Assembly (NCBI GenBank): GCA_905182995.1
Contig: CAJJDP010000136.1
Span: 236,625 to 300,624 of the forward strand
Source of the DNA: Paramecium octaurelia
Taxonomy: Eukaryota; Ciliophora; Oligohymenophorea; Peniculida; Parameciidae
Direction: 5' to 3'
Length of the DNA: 64,000 nt
The notes beneath the pieces are model-generated. The model was not told the DNA's origin. It saw nothing but the letters and a program-made list of their open reading frames with translations, and did not search any database. Numbering within the stretch: position 1 is the first letter of the stretch; each line of letters starts with the position of its first letter. Shown here one piece after another: positions 11,947-24,707 of this stretch. The position numbers and the translations under genes are program-made.

Positions 11947-13555
11947 ATGAAACAAATTTCGATAAATTTCTCTGATCTCAATGATGAAGCCAAGAAAAAG
12001 TACATTAAATTTTTTGCAGAAAATCATATAAGTGTAGAAAACCAACCATTAAAGAAATCGTCATTGCCACAATAACATCGTGCTAGATAATTTAGTACAT
12101 TGAGTGATATTGCAAATAGCAAGGCTTTCACTCCTGCAAGTAATTGCTTTTATTTATTTTGAAAGAGTCATAGAAATAGGTTTCTCAGCACATTAAGACG
12201 GATCATTCAGTTGGAGCCAAATTCAATGATTTGGAAGAGACTTACCCAAAAATAATGAGCAAAATAACAAATAAGGATCTATTATCAAGGCCTTTGAAAT
12301 TAAGCTTCAATGAGCTCAGTCTCCTGATAGAAGAAATATATTAAAAGAAGTTCATTGAAGATTCTAATCAAATTGCCAAGAATTAGAAAGTTTAAGAATT
12401 AGCTTTTGTTGATTATGTCTACGAATTCCTATAAAATAAATTTAAGCATTCTAAAAATTAAGTAAGATTAGACTTATTTTAGTAAATAATCAATTTCTTG
12501 GCATCTGTTGATTTGCATGCCTTAAAAAGGAAGGATGTGAATATTTTCTAGTAATTTTTGAAATTCAATAAACAAGAAGTATTGACATTTTACTTGTTTA
12601 CGAGGGCAGTTATTTAGAAGGAATTGAAATTATCATTCTATCATCGTAAGTTATTTTTGTTATATAATTATTAAAGCACTTAGAAAGCAAGGAATAGATA
12701 GCAATCAATTGCAATTAAATTAAAAATAAGTTCAATAAATTTCGTCACTTTTATATGGGTCATCGGATAAATATTAAGAATTCAAGAAATACTTTCCTGT
12801 CATTGGTAGTATATCCGTAAGTGAATTTTCGTTTGCAGCAATCTTGATTTACGAGGCCCAACAACAAACAATCAAGCAAAGACCATTTCAACAATAACCA
12901 AGATCATTATCGCCTCTTCAATTTGCCAGTTATACTGATACTTTCGAATAGAGACAACCTGACTCTCCTTTGTTTATGCAATCAGAGACCACTTTGGAGA
13001 ATAATAGACAGCAAAATGAGACATTTTTCTCTTCTGTTGTTTAGAGTGTTAATAATCAATAGAAACAACGATGGAAAGTGCAAATAAAGTTCCATCGAAT
13101 GCCAAGTGCTGTTAACAATGTGTAAAAATTAATTAATGAGAAATTGGAAACTAAATTATCTGATTTTATAGAAGAAATGTTATCAGAAATGGAAGAATTG
13201 ACTGATGATTAAAAAAAAAAATGTGTAAGTGGTATAGAGGAGAGGATCGTTGACACAGTGGCCATTCTCTTGGAGGCGATCTATAAATTCGATAAGTTGT
13301 TGTGGTATAATTGATAAATTTATAAAGGTTCAAGAAATTGAACAAATAGCCAGATGAAGTTGGATTGGAGTATATAGAGAATTTGTAGAAGCTCTATCGA
13401 TCTTTAGTTAAGGCAAAGTAGCCCTTGGATGATCAATTGGAACAGCTTTGTCAACAAATGATGCAAGTAATTATTCAATTAATAATTTAAAGACTCCAGA
13501 TTTGGCGAAATAAATAGGAAATGAATTATTACAATACTTCTATAATTGTGAATGA
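11947..13555 (+). CDS. uncharacterised 500-residue protein
   Basis: Starts MKQISINFSDLNDEAKKKYI. Introns 12140-12165, 12646-12676, 13305-13327 and 13467-13492 restore a single 500-residue frame. The N-terminal half is helical (LSFNELSLLIEEIYQKKFIE, VDYVYEFLQNKFK). A central Gln/Pro-rich linker contains PFQQQPRSLSPLQF, and the C-terminal half is again helical (EKLETKLSDFIEEMLSEMEE). It ends 21 bp before the V-ATPase gene on the same strand. No domain was recognised; cytoplasmic or nuclear location is a guess from the lack of signals. Confidence 0.75.
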
Positions 13556-13576
13556 TACTTAATAATTAAATATAAA

Positions 13577-14229
13577 ATGTCATTAATGAATTGGGGTAAT
13601 CCATACAACTGGGATGCTGCAGAATGGTAATAGGCTACTTGGGGTGAGAGATTCATGTTCATTGATCCCTACTTCTGGAGGTAATGAATTGATTCATTCC
13701 TCAATTTTAGTTATTTCGGTGTAGGTTTGGCCTTGGCTACATCAATCATTGGAGCATCATGGGGTATATTTGTCACTGGTGTTTCATTGTTGGGCTCCAC
13801 AGTCAAAGCACCACGTATTAGATCTAAGAATTTGATTTCTGTCATCTTTTGTGAAGCTGTCGCTATTTATGGTGTAATTATGGCCATCATTATGATTGGA
13901 AAAATTCAAACCATTGAATCATACCCAAATGGTTAATAAGATGAATGCTACACAACTGCTCTTTTTAATGGTTATTCCTTGTTTTGGACAGGGATTTCTG
14001 TTGGATTGTCAAACCTAATTTGTGGGTAAAACTTGATAACGATATCTCCTATAGTATTGCAGTTGGTGTTACTGGATCAGGATGCGCTATTGCTGATGCT
14101 TAAACTCCAGAAACTTTTGTTAAAATTTTAGTCGTTGAAATCTTCGGATCTGCTCTAGGATTATTTGGAGTCATTGTAGGAATCATCCAGTGTTCAGGAG
14201 CAACTTTTCTTAAGAATTGTACCTCTTGA
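13577..14229 (+). CDS. VMA16: V-type H+-ATPase proteolipid subunit c''
   Basis: 197 residues after introns 13681-13710 (30 nt) and 14026-14054 (29 nt). Part of the membrane rotor of the V0 sector, which carries protons through acidifying vesicles. The sequence has an extra N-terminal segment before the first helix ([20 protein letters not shown]), then a helix with the essential buried Glu ([17 protein letters not shown]) and a second hairpin ([36 protein letters not shown]). The extra N-terminus and the position of the Glu helix separate c'' from subunit c. Two near-identical proteolipid hairpins are the family hallmark. Confidence 0.93.
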
Positions 14230-14329
14230 TATTGCATATTAAAATAACATATATAATATATATATAATTATTCTATGTTTTAACTTCGATTATTTTAATT
14301 TTAATTAAATAATTCGATTTAACATTAAT

Positions 14330-14500
14330 ATGAATAACTAAAATAATAATATTGAAAATAATAATGAAAAAATCACAGATAGTATTTTCAATTACTATCA
14401 AGACTCCTTTTTCAATCAAACCATCAACATCATAAGAAAAAACAAAAAAGTTGAGAAAAAAGTCACAATCTCCATATGTGGCACTCCTTTATTTAATTGA
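14330..14500 (+). CDS. possible tiny Asn-rich protein or gene fragment
   Basis: 56-residue frame MNNQNNNIENNNEKITDSIF...ISICGTPLFN. Composition resembles coding DNA, but length and Asn-richness are weak evidence in such AT-rich sequence. It could be a relic of a longer gene. Confidence 0.25.
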
Positions 14501-15724
14501 TATTTATATATAAATGTTTAACTCATTTATCTAAGTTTAGATAACACTTTAATCATCAACAAATATAATTAAGTTAAATATCTTTTGTTGTAAAACAAAT
14601 TCGTTTAACACTAGTATTATGAACAACAATTTTAGATTTATTTTAATGAATCTATCATATTGGATATATTACAAAAATTTATTAAATAACTTGAAGTAAT
14701 GTTTGTTAACAGGTAAAATCAAAAAATGGGGTTATGAGATTTGAACGACAATTTGTTACTTATATAAGAAAATCGGAATTTATTTTTCATATTTTAAATT
14801 AATTTTTACTTAGATTGTTGTTACTAATTAAATAGGTGTAATCTAATTTGAAATAATGCTTTCAATGTATAAAATGTTATGAGCGAGAATTTAATTAATA
14901 AAATAGTACTCATTAATTTGATGAAAGAAACTGACTAAATTTATTTTCCTTATTTTCATTTAAATGAAATCATAAATAATGCACAATAATGAATTAGAAT
15001 CATGTGTTTCCTAATTGAATTTCAATGATAAAACCGTCTAAATTTTTTCAGATAGGGTAAATTCTTGGCCTTATTTGACTTTCAGTTTGATTTATGAAAC
15101 GTAATCCAATCAATATTTATGTGAAACAATTGAACTCAATATAGTTTTCATATATGATAGTATCAACGAAGCAATTTTTCATAGGTAATGATAACGGTTT
15201 GAACTAATTTTTTGGAATTGAAAGAAACAGAAAATTTATATTATTAAACAAAATTATTTTATGTTCATATGGCAAACCTGTTTGATTTAGATCATAAACA
15301 AAGATAATATATAATATTTTGGTTCTTTATTTCATATTTATGTCACTTTTATTTTCCCACTCTAACTCATTGAATAATGTTGCAAAATTTTTGTTTAGTT
15401 TTGTTTGAAGTAAAATGAGAGAATATTTTTCATTGTCCACATATTAATATAATTGGGACTTTAATAACGATAGTCCACATCGAAAATGGAAAGAAATGAA
15501 AGAAGTATACAAGGATAATAATAACGAGTATGAATTATATAAATTTAAAATGTAAATTTTCTTATAATTTCTGTGGAAAGCATGTTAGATATTAATAATC
15601 AATCGGTTTGCGATTTAGATTTGATGATATTAATTATTATTGTATAGTATATTTTTATGGGATTTAAAGTTGATTGAGTGTAATGAATTCTGATTTAATA
15701 AAAATATTAAATAAATCATCACAC
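14501..15724. other. long AT-rich gap with possible coding relic
   Basis: 1.2 kb with no complete gene. Around 14700-14930 a plus frame reads as KSKNGVMRFERQFVTYIRKS and later LKQCFQCIKCYEREFNQ before TGA, suggesting a decayed cysteine-containing gene. The rest is AT-rich and unremarkable; the Rab1 promoter must lie at its right end. Confidence 0.4.
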
Positions 15725-16396
<672 letters not shown>

Positions 16397-16418
16397 AATT
16401 AAGATAAATTATTAAATA

Positions 16419-18463
16419 ATGGGATTTAAGGAAGCATTCACGAGACAAGGCGATGGAGAGAATCTGCTCTTCGATGATGATGCATTCATCTATTTCGCCA
16501 TTTCCATTCTTACCCTAGTTATTCTTCCTCTGATTTACTCCGTTATCAAGCCACTGTTCACAACATACGTGTTTGGGGAAAACAGAAGAAAATTCGCACG
16601 TGTTCCCAAAAGCTCCAATGATCAACAAAATCTGTAACTGGCTAAATAGGAATTGAGACTTAAATGGCTTACAACAGGGTATGTGGTTAAGGTAATATGT
16701 TGATTCTTATCCAAGATCATAATACTTGTGGCTCTTTTGTTATTGCTCAATGCATCCATTTAATCGTTGCCAAAGGCTGACAAAATCAAGGGGTTTGATC
16801 CCTATGAGATTTTGGAAATCGATCCAAGTGCAACGGAATAAGAAATTCGTAAAGCTTATAGAAAGATTTCATTAAAATTGCATCCAGACAAAAATCCAGA
16901 TGATCCTTAAGCTAATCAAAAATTTATTCTTCTGACAAAAGCATATGAGTGTTTGACTGACGAAGACAAAAAATCATTATGTATGAAATATGGAAATCCA
17001 GATGGACAATAAAGTTTATCTGTGGGAATAGCAATGCCATCATTTCTTCTAAAAAAAGAAAATAGGGCTGCCTTCTTAGCAGTCATCTTTCTGTTGCTTT
17101 TGGTTGTAGTGCCCATTATTGTTTTGTATGAATTGAGATCAATAGGAAAATATGATCAAAATGGAGTCATGCTTAGTAATCAGGAGAAATTCGAACGAGG
17201 CTTAGAAGAAAACCTATTAATCAAGAAAGGAGTAGAACTATCGAGTTGCAGTGATGAATTATGCAGATTGAGATTGAAAACTGAAAAATAAGGCATAGAT
17301 TTGGAAAAGTTAGTTAATGAATTAAAAGAAGAAGCAGAATTAAGAAAAATATAAAAATTTGAGATTACAGAAGCACTCGAACAATCCAAAAAATAAAAGA
17401 ATAAAAAAAGAAGAGTCACCATTTCTGTTGCCATGATCTTAATATACGCACATCTCTTTGGTAAGCCAATTCCTGACAGCGTTAAATCTTTGTATAGATC
17501 TACTATTAAGATAATTCCAAAGTTGGTAAACTCTATGGTAAGGTTGGCTTTTGAATTCTCAATGAAATACAAAGTAATCTAATGGAGATAAAGAGGAAGA
17601 TTCTAAACTAAATTTATGGGTGCAAGATGTATAAACAACATTTTATAGTTCTCTCAATGCATTGTCTAAGGAATATATGAAACAGATAACCCAATAAATT
17701 AAATTGAATTCTTTGCTAACAAAGCCAAAGATTATATTAAAAAAGGAAAGATGCCAGTGTTCCAAGAATTAGTCCAAAAATCAGTTGATTAAAGAGTGGT
17801 AATAAGTGTAATTCAATAAATTAGTTACCAAATTGGGTGCCTGAAGAATTCAAAGACCAAATTATGAATGAAATAAACATGTTCCCTCAATTGGATATCA
17901 AACATGAAGTCACTGTAGATGACGAATCAATTGTTGAATAATGCAATGAAGACATCTTTAGTGTATGCACTATTTATTATGTAGATCAAAATCACTTTAA
18001 CAAGATTGAACACTCCTGAAGGAGAAGACATTCCCTTTGCTCATTCAAACAGATATACATATGTGAAGGAGGAGGGATGGCATATTTTGATTACCTATCA
18101 AAATGAGGTCTTTTATTATGCCTAATTGAATGGATCGAATAGAGTGTAATCAACCGAATTCAAATTTTAACCTAAAATGTATTTTGGAGATGTAGTCGAA
18201 TTTGAATTCGTTCTATTCGTCATTTCTGATTGTTACAGAGGATTGGATGCTGAAATACCCATCAAGTTCAAAGCCAAGAAAGCCACTCAAATCAGCAGGG
18301 TATATTTGTAGTGTAATAATTGAAGGCTGTTGAGTATCATAAGGAAGACCAAGAATTAGACAAGTCACTTCCATTTATTCAGTCTATGTTGTTCCCCATG
18401 TAAAATAAGGTTGAGGATAGTGATTCGGAAGATGAAGACCAATCAAAGAAGGAGGATGAATGA
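16419..18463 (+). CDS. SEC63: ER translocon J-protein Sec63
   Basis: 648 residues; ER membrane protein that recruits the lumenal Hsp70 to the Sec61 channel. Introns 16692-16715, 17799-17824, 17963-17984 and 18300-18325. A first membrane segment (FAISILTLVILPLIYSVI) and a second (IIILVALLLLLNAS) precede a J domain (DPYEILEIDPSATEQEIRKA) with the HPD tripeptide. A third segment (FLAVIFLLLLVVVPIIVLY) follows, then Brl repeats and a C-terminal beta domain. The tail is acidic (EDSDSEDEDQSKKEDE), as in yeast and animal Sec63, where it binds Sec62. Spliced frame is exact. Confidence 0.95.
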
Positions 18464-18590
18464 AATTGAGAAGTAGAATATTATACACATATTGTTATCT
18501 TTTGTTATTATTGTTAATTGTAATTCCAAATAATTGTAGTAAATATAAGTAAAAAATTTAAATGACTTCTTTATTAGTTTAATATTAAAA

Positions 18591-19307
18591 ATGAGCGCAT
18601 ACAAGAGCTGTCCTTCTTGGTAAGATTTTAACTTATAATTCAGTTTGGAATAAGTGTTGTCAACTAATTTCTTGCTCCATTCGCTTTATTGCGAAAGAAA
18701 CATAGTCCAATGTGAATTATGCGATCAACGCATAGATCTAAACGAGAAAGAGGACCACATGTATTTACATCAAAAAGTATGTATATTAACTCTTATCGCC
18801 TAGAAAGCATGTCCATACTGCCAAGAAAACTACGAATAGCAGATATTGGAAAAACATTAGATCAGTTGTCCCAACAAGCCATTATTGTGCTGCTACTGTG
18901 ATTTGATGATAAACCAATTAGAAATGGTGTAACATCAAGTCAAATGTGGTGCTAGAACTGAATAATGTCCTCTTTGTAAAAAGCACATTCAAAAGAAAGG
19001 TATAAATAAATAGAGGCTTTTAGAATTTGATATACATGTATCTATTTGTTAATTACCATCTCCATCTTCTCCCAAAAGAGCAAGACTACAACAAGTTCTT
19101 TGTGATAGCTCAGATGATCATTCAGTTCAAGAAGTCAAATAAAATCCGTAAAACAGGCGTCCACTCAAGAAGGAGCCCAAAAGTTATGCTCTAAAGTAAA
19201 AAAAAGAACAGAAGGATTAAAAGTAGCCATTCTAGAAACCTTTCTTAGATGACGATGAAGATGAAGAGCTTCAAAAGGCATTATAGTAAAGTTTGAATTA
19301 AAAATGA
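18591..19307 (+). CDS. TRAF-type zinc-finger protein with C-terminal UIM
   Basis: 221 residues after introns 18777-18803 and 19000-19023. The N-terminus is a run of Cys/His fingers: CPSWQD..., YCERNIVQCELCDQRIDL, KACPYCQENYEQ, CPNKPLLCCYCDLMI, CGARTEQCPLCKKHIQKK, as in XAF1/TRAFD1-type proteins. After a Lys/Pro-rich linker the end reads DDEDEELQKALQQSLNQK, a good ubiquitin-interacting motif with the central Ala-x-x-Ser. It is therefore probably a ubiquitin-binding adaptor. The stop overlaps the ATG proposed for the next gene. Confidence 0.85.
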
Positions 19308-20034
19308 ATTAATAAAGTTTGTGCGTAAGATTTAAAGCATTGCATCAGCAAAGGCATCTCTCTCATCCAATCTATCACACACCCAAACCGCAATTACAAC
19401 GCAGTTTCAGTTTGCCTAAATTCTTTGTCTTTAATCCAAGGAAGCAATTCCATGGCATCCCTCAAAAAATGAGAAGAAAAAGTTGTGATTGCAAAGAATG
19501 CGGGCAAATGACCAACTTTCAATATAGAAATATGAATGTCCCATTTATTCTTAAACCCTTTAGAATCAGAAGACAACCATCTCTAAAAACTAATCGATTA
19601 TTGACTGCATAAAATACAAGTATACACCTGCACTCCTTATATTATTAGAAAAACTCTTTCGCAAATTCTCTGCCTCAAAACAAGATACTCTGATTTGTAC
19701 ATCTTCTTCTCAATTAATCCTCACATCTCTCCGTAGAGCTTCAGCAAGAACCACTGAAAAACTTATTGAAGATACTCAAGTTCGAATATTTGAACCTCCT
19801 AAATCTTGCAAAAGCCATTTATTATAAAATACTAACAAACCAGAGTTAACAAAGATAACTTTGCAAATCCCAAAATCATAAAGAATTATCAAAACTCAAC
19901 CTTCAGAGCACTCAAAAATTAAACTACCTCAAAACCTCAGAAGCTTGAAACAAATTTACAACAGAAACTTTCTTTGTACATACTTAACTAAATATAAGAA
20001 ATCTAAAACCTAAATCAATTTATCAAAGTATTGA
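19304..20034 (+). CDS. basic protein of unknown function
   Basis: 233 residues if the ATG at 19304 is used, overlapping the upstream stop by four bases (ATGA). A 29-nt intron (19620-19648) joins two frames. The sequence is highly basic: LQRSFSLPKFFVFNPRKQF, a small Cys cluster (KSCDCKECGQ), then LTSLRRASARTTEKLIEDTQ and many Lys/Ser/Thr. The next in-frame Met at about 19470 is an alternative start and would avoid the overlap. No family was recognised. Confidence 0.6.
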
Positions 20035-20767
20035 ATCTTAATAAAATAATTGTTCAATCAAAATTAAATACAATCAATACAATTCTAGAGTCCTATCAAT
20101 ATATATTATGCTTTAACTAAATTGCAATTCATTCTCCATATCCTTGATCGAATTCTTTATTTTATAAATAATAACTGATATAATATTTTTTATAACTAGA
20201 AATCTTATATTTGTAAAAGAATTCACGGTTGACCTCAAGATATATAAAATCTATTGTGATGACTATGCTTCTTCCCTTTATTAATCATAGATATATCATT
20301 AGATCCCAGGAGAGCAGATATTTATTAATTTAAAATATTAAATGTCCAAAAACGAATTAAAATAAGAAAATTATTTAATCTATCTAAAGAATTGCTTAAA
20401 TCTAAAAACAACAATCAAATATTTTTCATTCAGTTTTCGCTTAAATGTATTCAAATATGCTTTGTTATTTTTGATTGTGATGAGATTATGGCTTACAAAA
20501 GAAGCAAAATTTGTAATGTTAAATTTCTGATTTAAAAATTTCCAAACATTTGTAAAGGCTTGGCTTGTAAATGAGGCTAAGAAAATGTTGAGGGGAGGAA
20601 TGACAACAAATTGATGATATATTAATTAAATGAACTATTAAAATTTACTTATGATGTGAGAATGACAGAATAAATATTTTTAATAAAAACTTAAAAACTT
20701 CAAAAACGCATAGTTTTATGTAATTTTAAGCCAAAGCAGGGTGATCAAGAAAACATTAATAATATTA
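20035..20767. other. AT-rich intergenic, no gene seen
   Basis: 733 bp upstream of the trichocyst gene; no coding was identified. The end nearest 20768 should hold the trichocyst promoter, but no consensus element is recognisable by eye. Confidence 0.5.
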
Positions 20768-21832
20768 ATGAAAGCTTTATTGATCTTAGGATTAGTGATC
20801 TTCACACAAGCCGTCTTCGTCAAGCATGCTTCTGAACCACATGCTGCCGTCTTCGCTTAACTCGAAGCCCTTGAAGACCATCCATTGGGAAAGAAAATTT
20901 TGGACACAATCGCCTTGTAAATGAAGAACAAGTCACCACTCTCTGACATTGCCAAGATGCTCTAAGACTTGAGAGAAAACTTAGTCCTCTAATAACAAGA
21001 TGCTGAATTAGTCCACGTCGCTTAAGAAGCTGACTGTGAAGCTGAAATCTATGGATATAACAGAAGAATCGACTTCGCTTCCAACGAAATCACCGAAGCC
21101 ACCATCGATATCAACAAGTACACTGCTGATATTGAACTCTTGGAAACAGATATTGCCAACAAGGAATAATAATTATAAATCTTAGCCAACTAAGAGGAAT
21201 AACTCAGATAAAAGAGAGCTGAAGACCACGCTTCATTCGAAGAAAGATAAATCACAACCCCAAAGGTCGTTGAAGCCCTCGACGTCATCGCCGCCAAATT
21301 GAGCGCTATCCAACCAGAAGCTGATGCTGAAGCAGTCCTTGCTGAATTAGAAAGAGTCGGTGGAAACAATCCCATCCTCGCCCTCGTCCAATTGGCCTCC
21401 ACATTCTCAGCTGAGAAATTATAAAACGTCTAAGACAAGATCGCTGAATTGAGAGCCTCATTGGAATAATCCATCATTGACGACTAAGAAGAAGAAGTCT
21501 AAGCTTAACTTAACTTCGAAGCTTAAATCGTTGAAATCAATGAATAAAGAGCTGCCCTCTAATCCGAAAAGGCTGACTCCGAAACCAAATTAGGATAAGC
21601 TTAAGTCTAATTAGCTGCCGCCAAGAAGAGAAAGTATGATGCTGGAAGAGAACTCGACTCAGCCACCAGAGGAAAGGTTGCCAAGGAAGCTGAATGTGAA
21701 GCTTGGAGAACTTAATATGCCAGAGACACCGAATAAAGAACCGTCGAAATCGGTATCATCAGATAAGTCGAATAAATCCTCGCCACCAAGTTGGAAGGTG
21801 CCTCCTCATACATCAAAGGAAGAATCAACTGA
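20768..21832 (+). CDS. trichocyst matrix protein
   Basis: 354 residues, no intron. Building block of the crystalline core of trichocysts, the regulated secretory organelles of Paramecium. Signal peptide MKALLILGLVIFTQAVFVKH, then long heptad-rich helices (TADIELLETDIANKEQQLQI, QDKIAELRASLEQSI, KADSETKLGQAQVQLAAAKK) typical of the TMP family. The precursor is normally cleaved in the middle; the stretch around residues 175-205 is a plausible processing zone. Codon use is distinctly richer in C-ending codons (GCC, GTC, ATC, CTC) than its neighbours, as expected for a very highly expressed gene. Confidence 0.94.
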
Positions 21833-22289
21833 ACTTGATGATTATAAAACCATTATTCAAATTCTTCAATTTTATTCATTTTTCCCAATAAGAACCACTC
21901 CTCAAGGCATTGCTCTAAATTTAAAAGCATCCTCTCTTCTTGAAGCATTTAAACCTCTTGAACTGCTAACCAGGCAAAAAAGAATTTAAAATATGTTAAC
22001 TTTTTCACTTGAATTAATTTAAATTCAGACAAATCTACAATTACAATTTCCTTGACTTCAATATCATTACATTATTATCATGAATGAATAAGATAAAAAT
22101 TACAATCATAATCTTATTTACTGGAAATATGAGCTACCTTACTAATTGATTTCACTATTTCAATTAACTCCTTTTCCACTAATTAAATTAACTGAATTTT
22201 GTTTAAACTCATTTGAATGAACATAAATGATACTTATTAAACATTCTATATGTGCTAGTTACTAATAAATATGTCAAATGTAATAAAAA

Positions 22290-22740
22290 AAAAAAATATT
22301 GTATCACAACTTGATTATATCATTCCCTGAATTGCACCTTTTTTTAATGTTTTTCTTTAAAATTTATAGAACTACATGATGACTCAGGGTATTGGTCATA
22401 AGTTCTTGCACTTAGTATTCCTTTCATGCCTTCTTACTAAAATTTAATTTCTTCTTCCGGGACAATTTTTGGTTCTAAGTATATAATGACATGTTATTAG
22501 CGAGGTGAAATTGGACGGGAAGATAATAAAATGTCTCCATCCTGGTAGGTGTATAATTGGCAATGATCTTATATCAATTCTTTAAAGTTAGCTATTTGCA
22601 ATGAGTCTCCCAATGATTTCGTGATGCTCTCTTATTAATTTGAAGAGACTATCTCTTCCACAGCTTATGTGGCTGGAATAGAAGTAGAACAGCAATTATT
22701 ACCCATAATATATAATAATAATAATGTTATATGAAAACTC
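22290..22740 (+). pseudogene. unassigned coding-like stretch, frame not continuous
   Basis: Two segments look translated but do not join with any normal intron. First, DDSGYWSQVLALSIPFMPSY, with a 22-nt GTATAT...TTATTAG intron before NEVKLDGKIIKCLHPGRC. Then, in another frame, KLAICNESPNDFVMLSYQF and ISSTAYVAGIEVEQQLLP. Either a decayed host gene, an assembly base error, or an unusual splice. No family was recognised. Confidence 0.35.
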
Positions 22741-24155
22741 CTCCTAATCTATCTTTAAAATTAATTAAGAAACAAAAAGGATTTAAGCCAGAGACAACAT
22801 ATAATATTAATAATCAAATCTATAAACATAGCTATTATCAAATATACTTCAATTTATTTATCTTTTATATGGTAATTAATTTAAAATATTTATATTCAGC
22901 TTTAAATGTATTAAAGTAAGACAAAGTCTTAGTTGCACCTCATTTAGCAACTTTGTAATATACAATATCTAATTCCTTTAATGATATACCCGGTTGGATT
23001 AAAAAAAAATTCAAATCAATATTGGCAGTTATTGAATTATTCTTCAGTCAAACTTAATTATATTGGGAAGATGATCAAAATTTTTATGACTTAATATCTG
23101 AGATAATTAAATTGCTATTTAATATATATTATTTCAACTTAATCATCGATAATTATTATTAAGAATTTCTATTTATTTCCATAAATAAATGGTAAAAGAT
23201 TAATTGATAAATCCCTTTTTGTCTTATAATTTTATTTTTATTCATATTCGTACTCCTTATATATTTGTCACAAAGTTAGGTAAGATTAGGACAATAATGA
23301 TGTAGAATTCTTAAAATATAAAAGTAATTGTGTGTCTAAACTCCAGTTAACAATTATTCTCTTTTTTGATTCATTTTTATCAATCGATGATACATATTAA
23401 GAGTTCTGATTGGGAGGAATGGTCTACATTTTTTATTTACTCTAAAATTCCTAAAATGAAATTCTTATAAAATTGTTTTGGAGTTTGCACTATTTTCAAA
23501 GAAAAGAACACTTTGATTTTTTATCATATCATCATTTGATATTTTCACCATCTTCGTTTAGAATGCATTGAGCTTATACTCTAATATAGAACCTATAAAA
23601 TAATTCTAAGAGTTTAAACTAAAATATATTAAAGGAGAGTTTCCTCTTAATTTTAGAATTACTTGATTAAGCTATAATTATATCTTCTTATGATATTTAT
23701 TGACAATACAGAATATTAGTATTTCTGCTTTCATAAACTTCAAAATGCAATCATTTTTTATAAAATCTCATTAATTTTTCTATAGATATTTATATTTTGT
23801 TAGTATCTAAAATAATTATTCAATAAATAAAAATTTTAAGACAGATTGAATAACAAAAGAATTTATACTTTGTTTCATTATATTTTGTGCGTTTTTTAGA
23901 TTTTTATAATCGTATTAGGTATTTCAAATTTTCATAAAATAGATTTGCTTGATGTATTTGAAAGATGTTAATAGGATTAATTTGAAGATAAAATATTATT
24001 TAAGAGACTTTCTGTCTTATTGGATTTTAATAACCATAAATTTAATTGAAAAGCAATCTTTCAATATGTTAATGAAATATTTTTTATTGAACTTTTTATT
24101 TGATCTTTATTTTATATCTTTCATTTTATTTAAGAACTCCATTGTATTAAAATAG
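22731..24155 (+). pseudogene. membrane protein-like frame with in-frame TGA codons
   Basis: Starts MKTPPNLSLKLIKKQKGF and is coding-like for 160 codons (VLVAPHLATLQYTISNSF, FFSQTQLYWEDDQNFYDL). TGA follows at 23209-23211, then the same frame continues with a membrane-like segment (CLIILFLFIFVLLIYL), a good 26-nt intron starting GTAAGATTAGG, and more coding-like sequence with a second TGA near 23536. Later parts include NKRIYTLFHYILCVFQIF. AT-rich chance reading cannot be excluded, since TGA is the only stop. Probably a decaying host gene. Confidence 0.35.
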
Positions 24156-24707
24156 GATAATTTTACATAACATTTACTTTAAAAATTATTTATTTTATAA
24201 TTCAGTCAAACTATCGATAAATCATGATATAAGATTGAATTTTTTGAAGTTTGTATTAACAGGAATAAAATATATGGCTTAGCATACGTAATTTTTAAAT
24301 AATTAGTGAATGATTTAAATAATAGTTATTTAATAATAATTTAGTATCTGTATGGATTAGAAAATCAAAGAACTATCAATTTAAGAATAAAATATGATCA
24401 AAAATTAATATCCTCTAAAATCAATATCTTATCTTATTCAATAAAAAATATTAAATCTTATTGATTTTACACAAAATGGAAGATCCTAAATAGACGATAA
24501 ACCATATATATTAATTGATCAATATAAAATAAGTATTTAAATAAATTCATAAACTATTAAATTAAATCATATATTCTTAGACTTAAAGGAAATAGAATAA
24601 TTAAGAGAATTCGATCTAAGAATTAAAAATTTAATTTGTAATTTGTAATATTTAATTCTTATTTAAATTCTAGAAATTTTTGCCAAATACACGTAATAAT
24701 TAAAATT

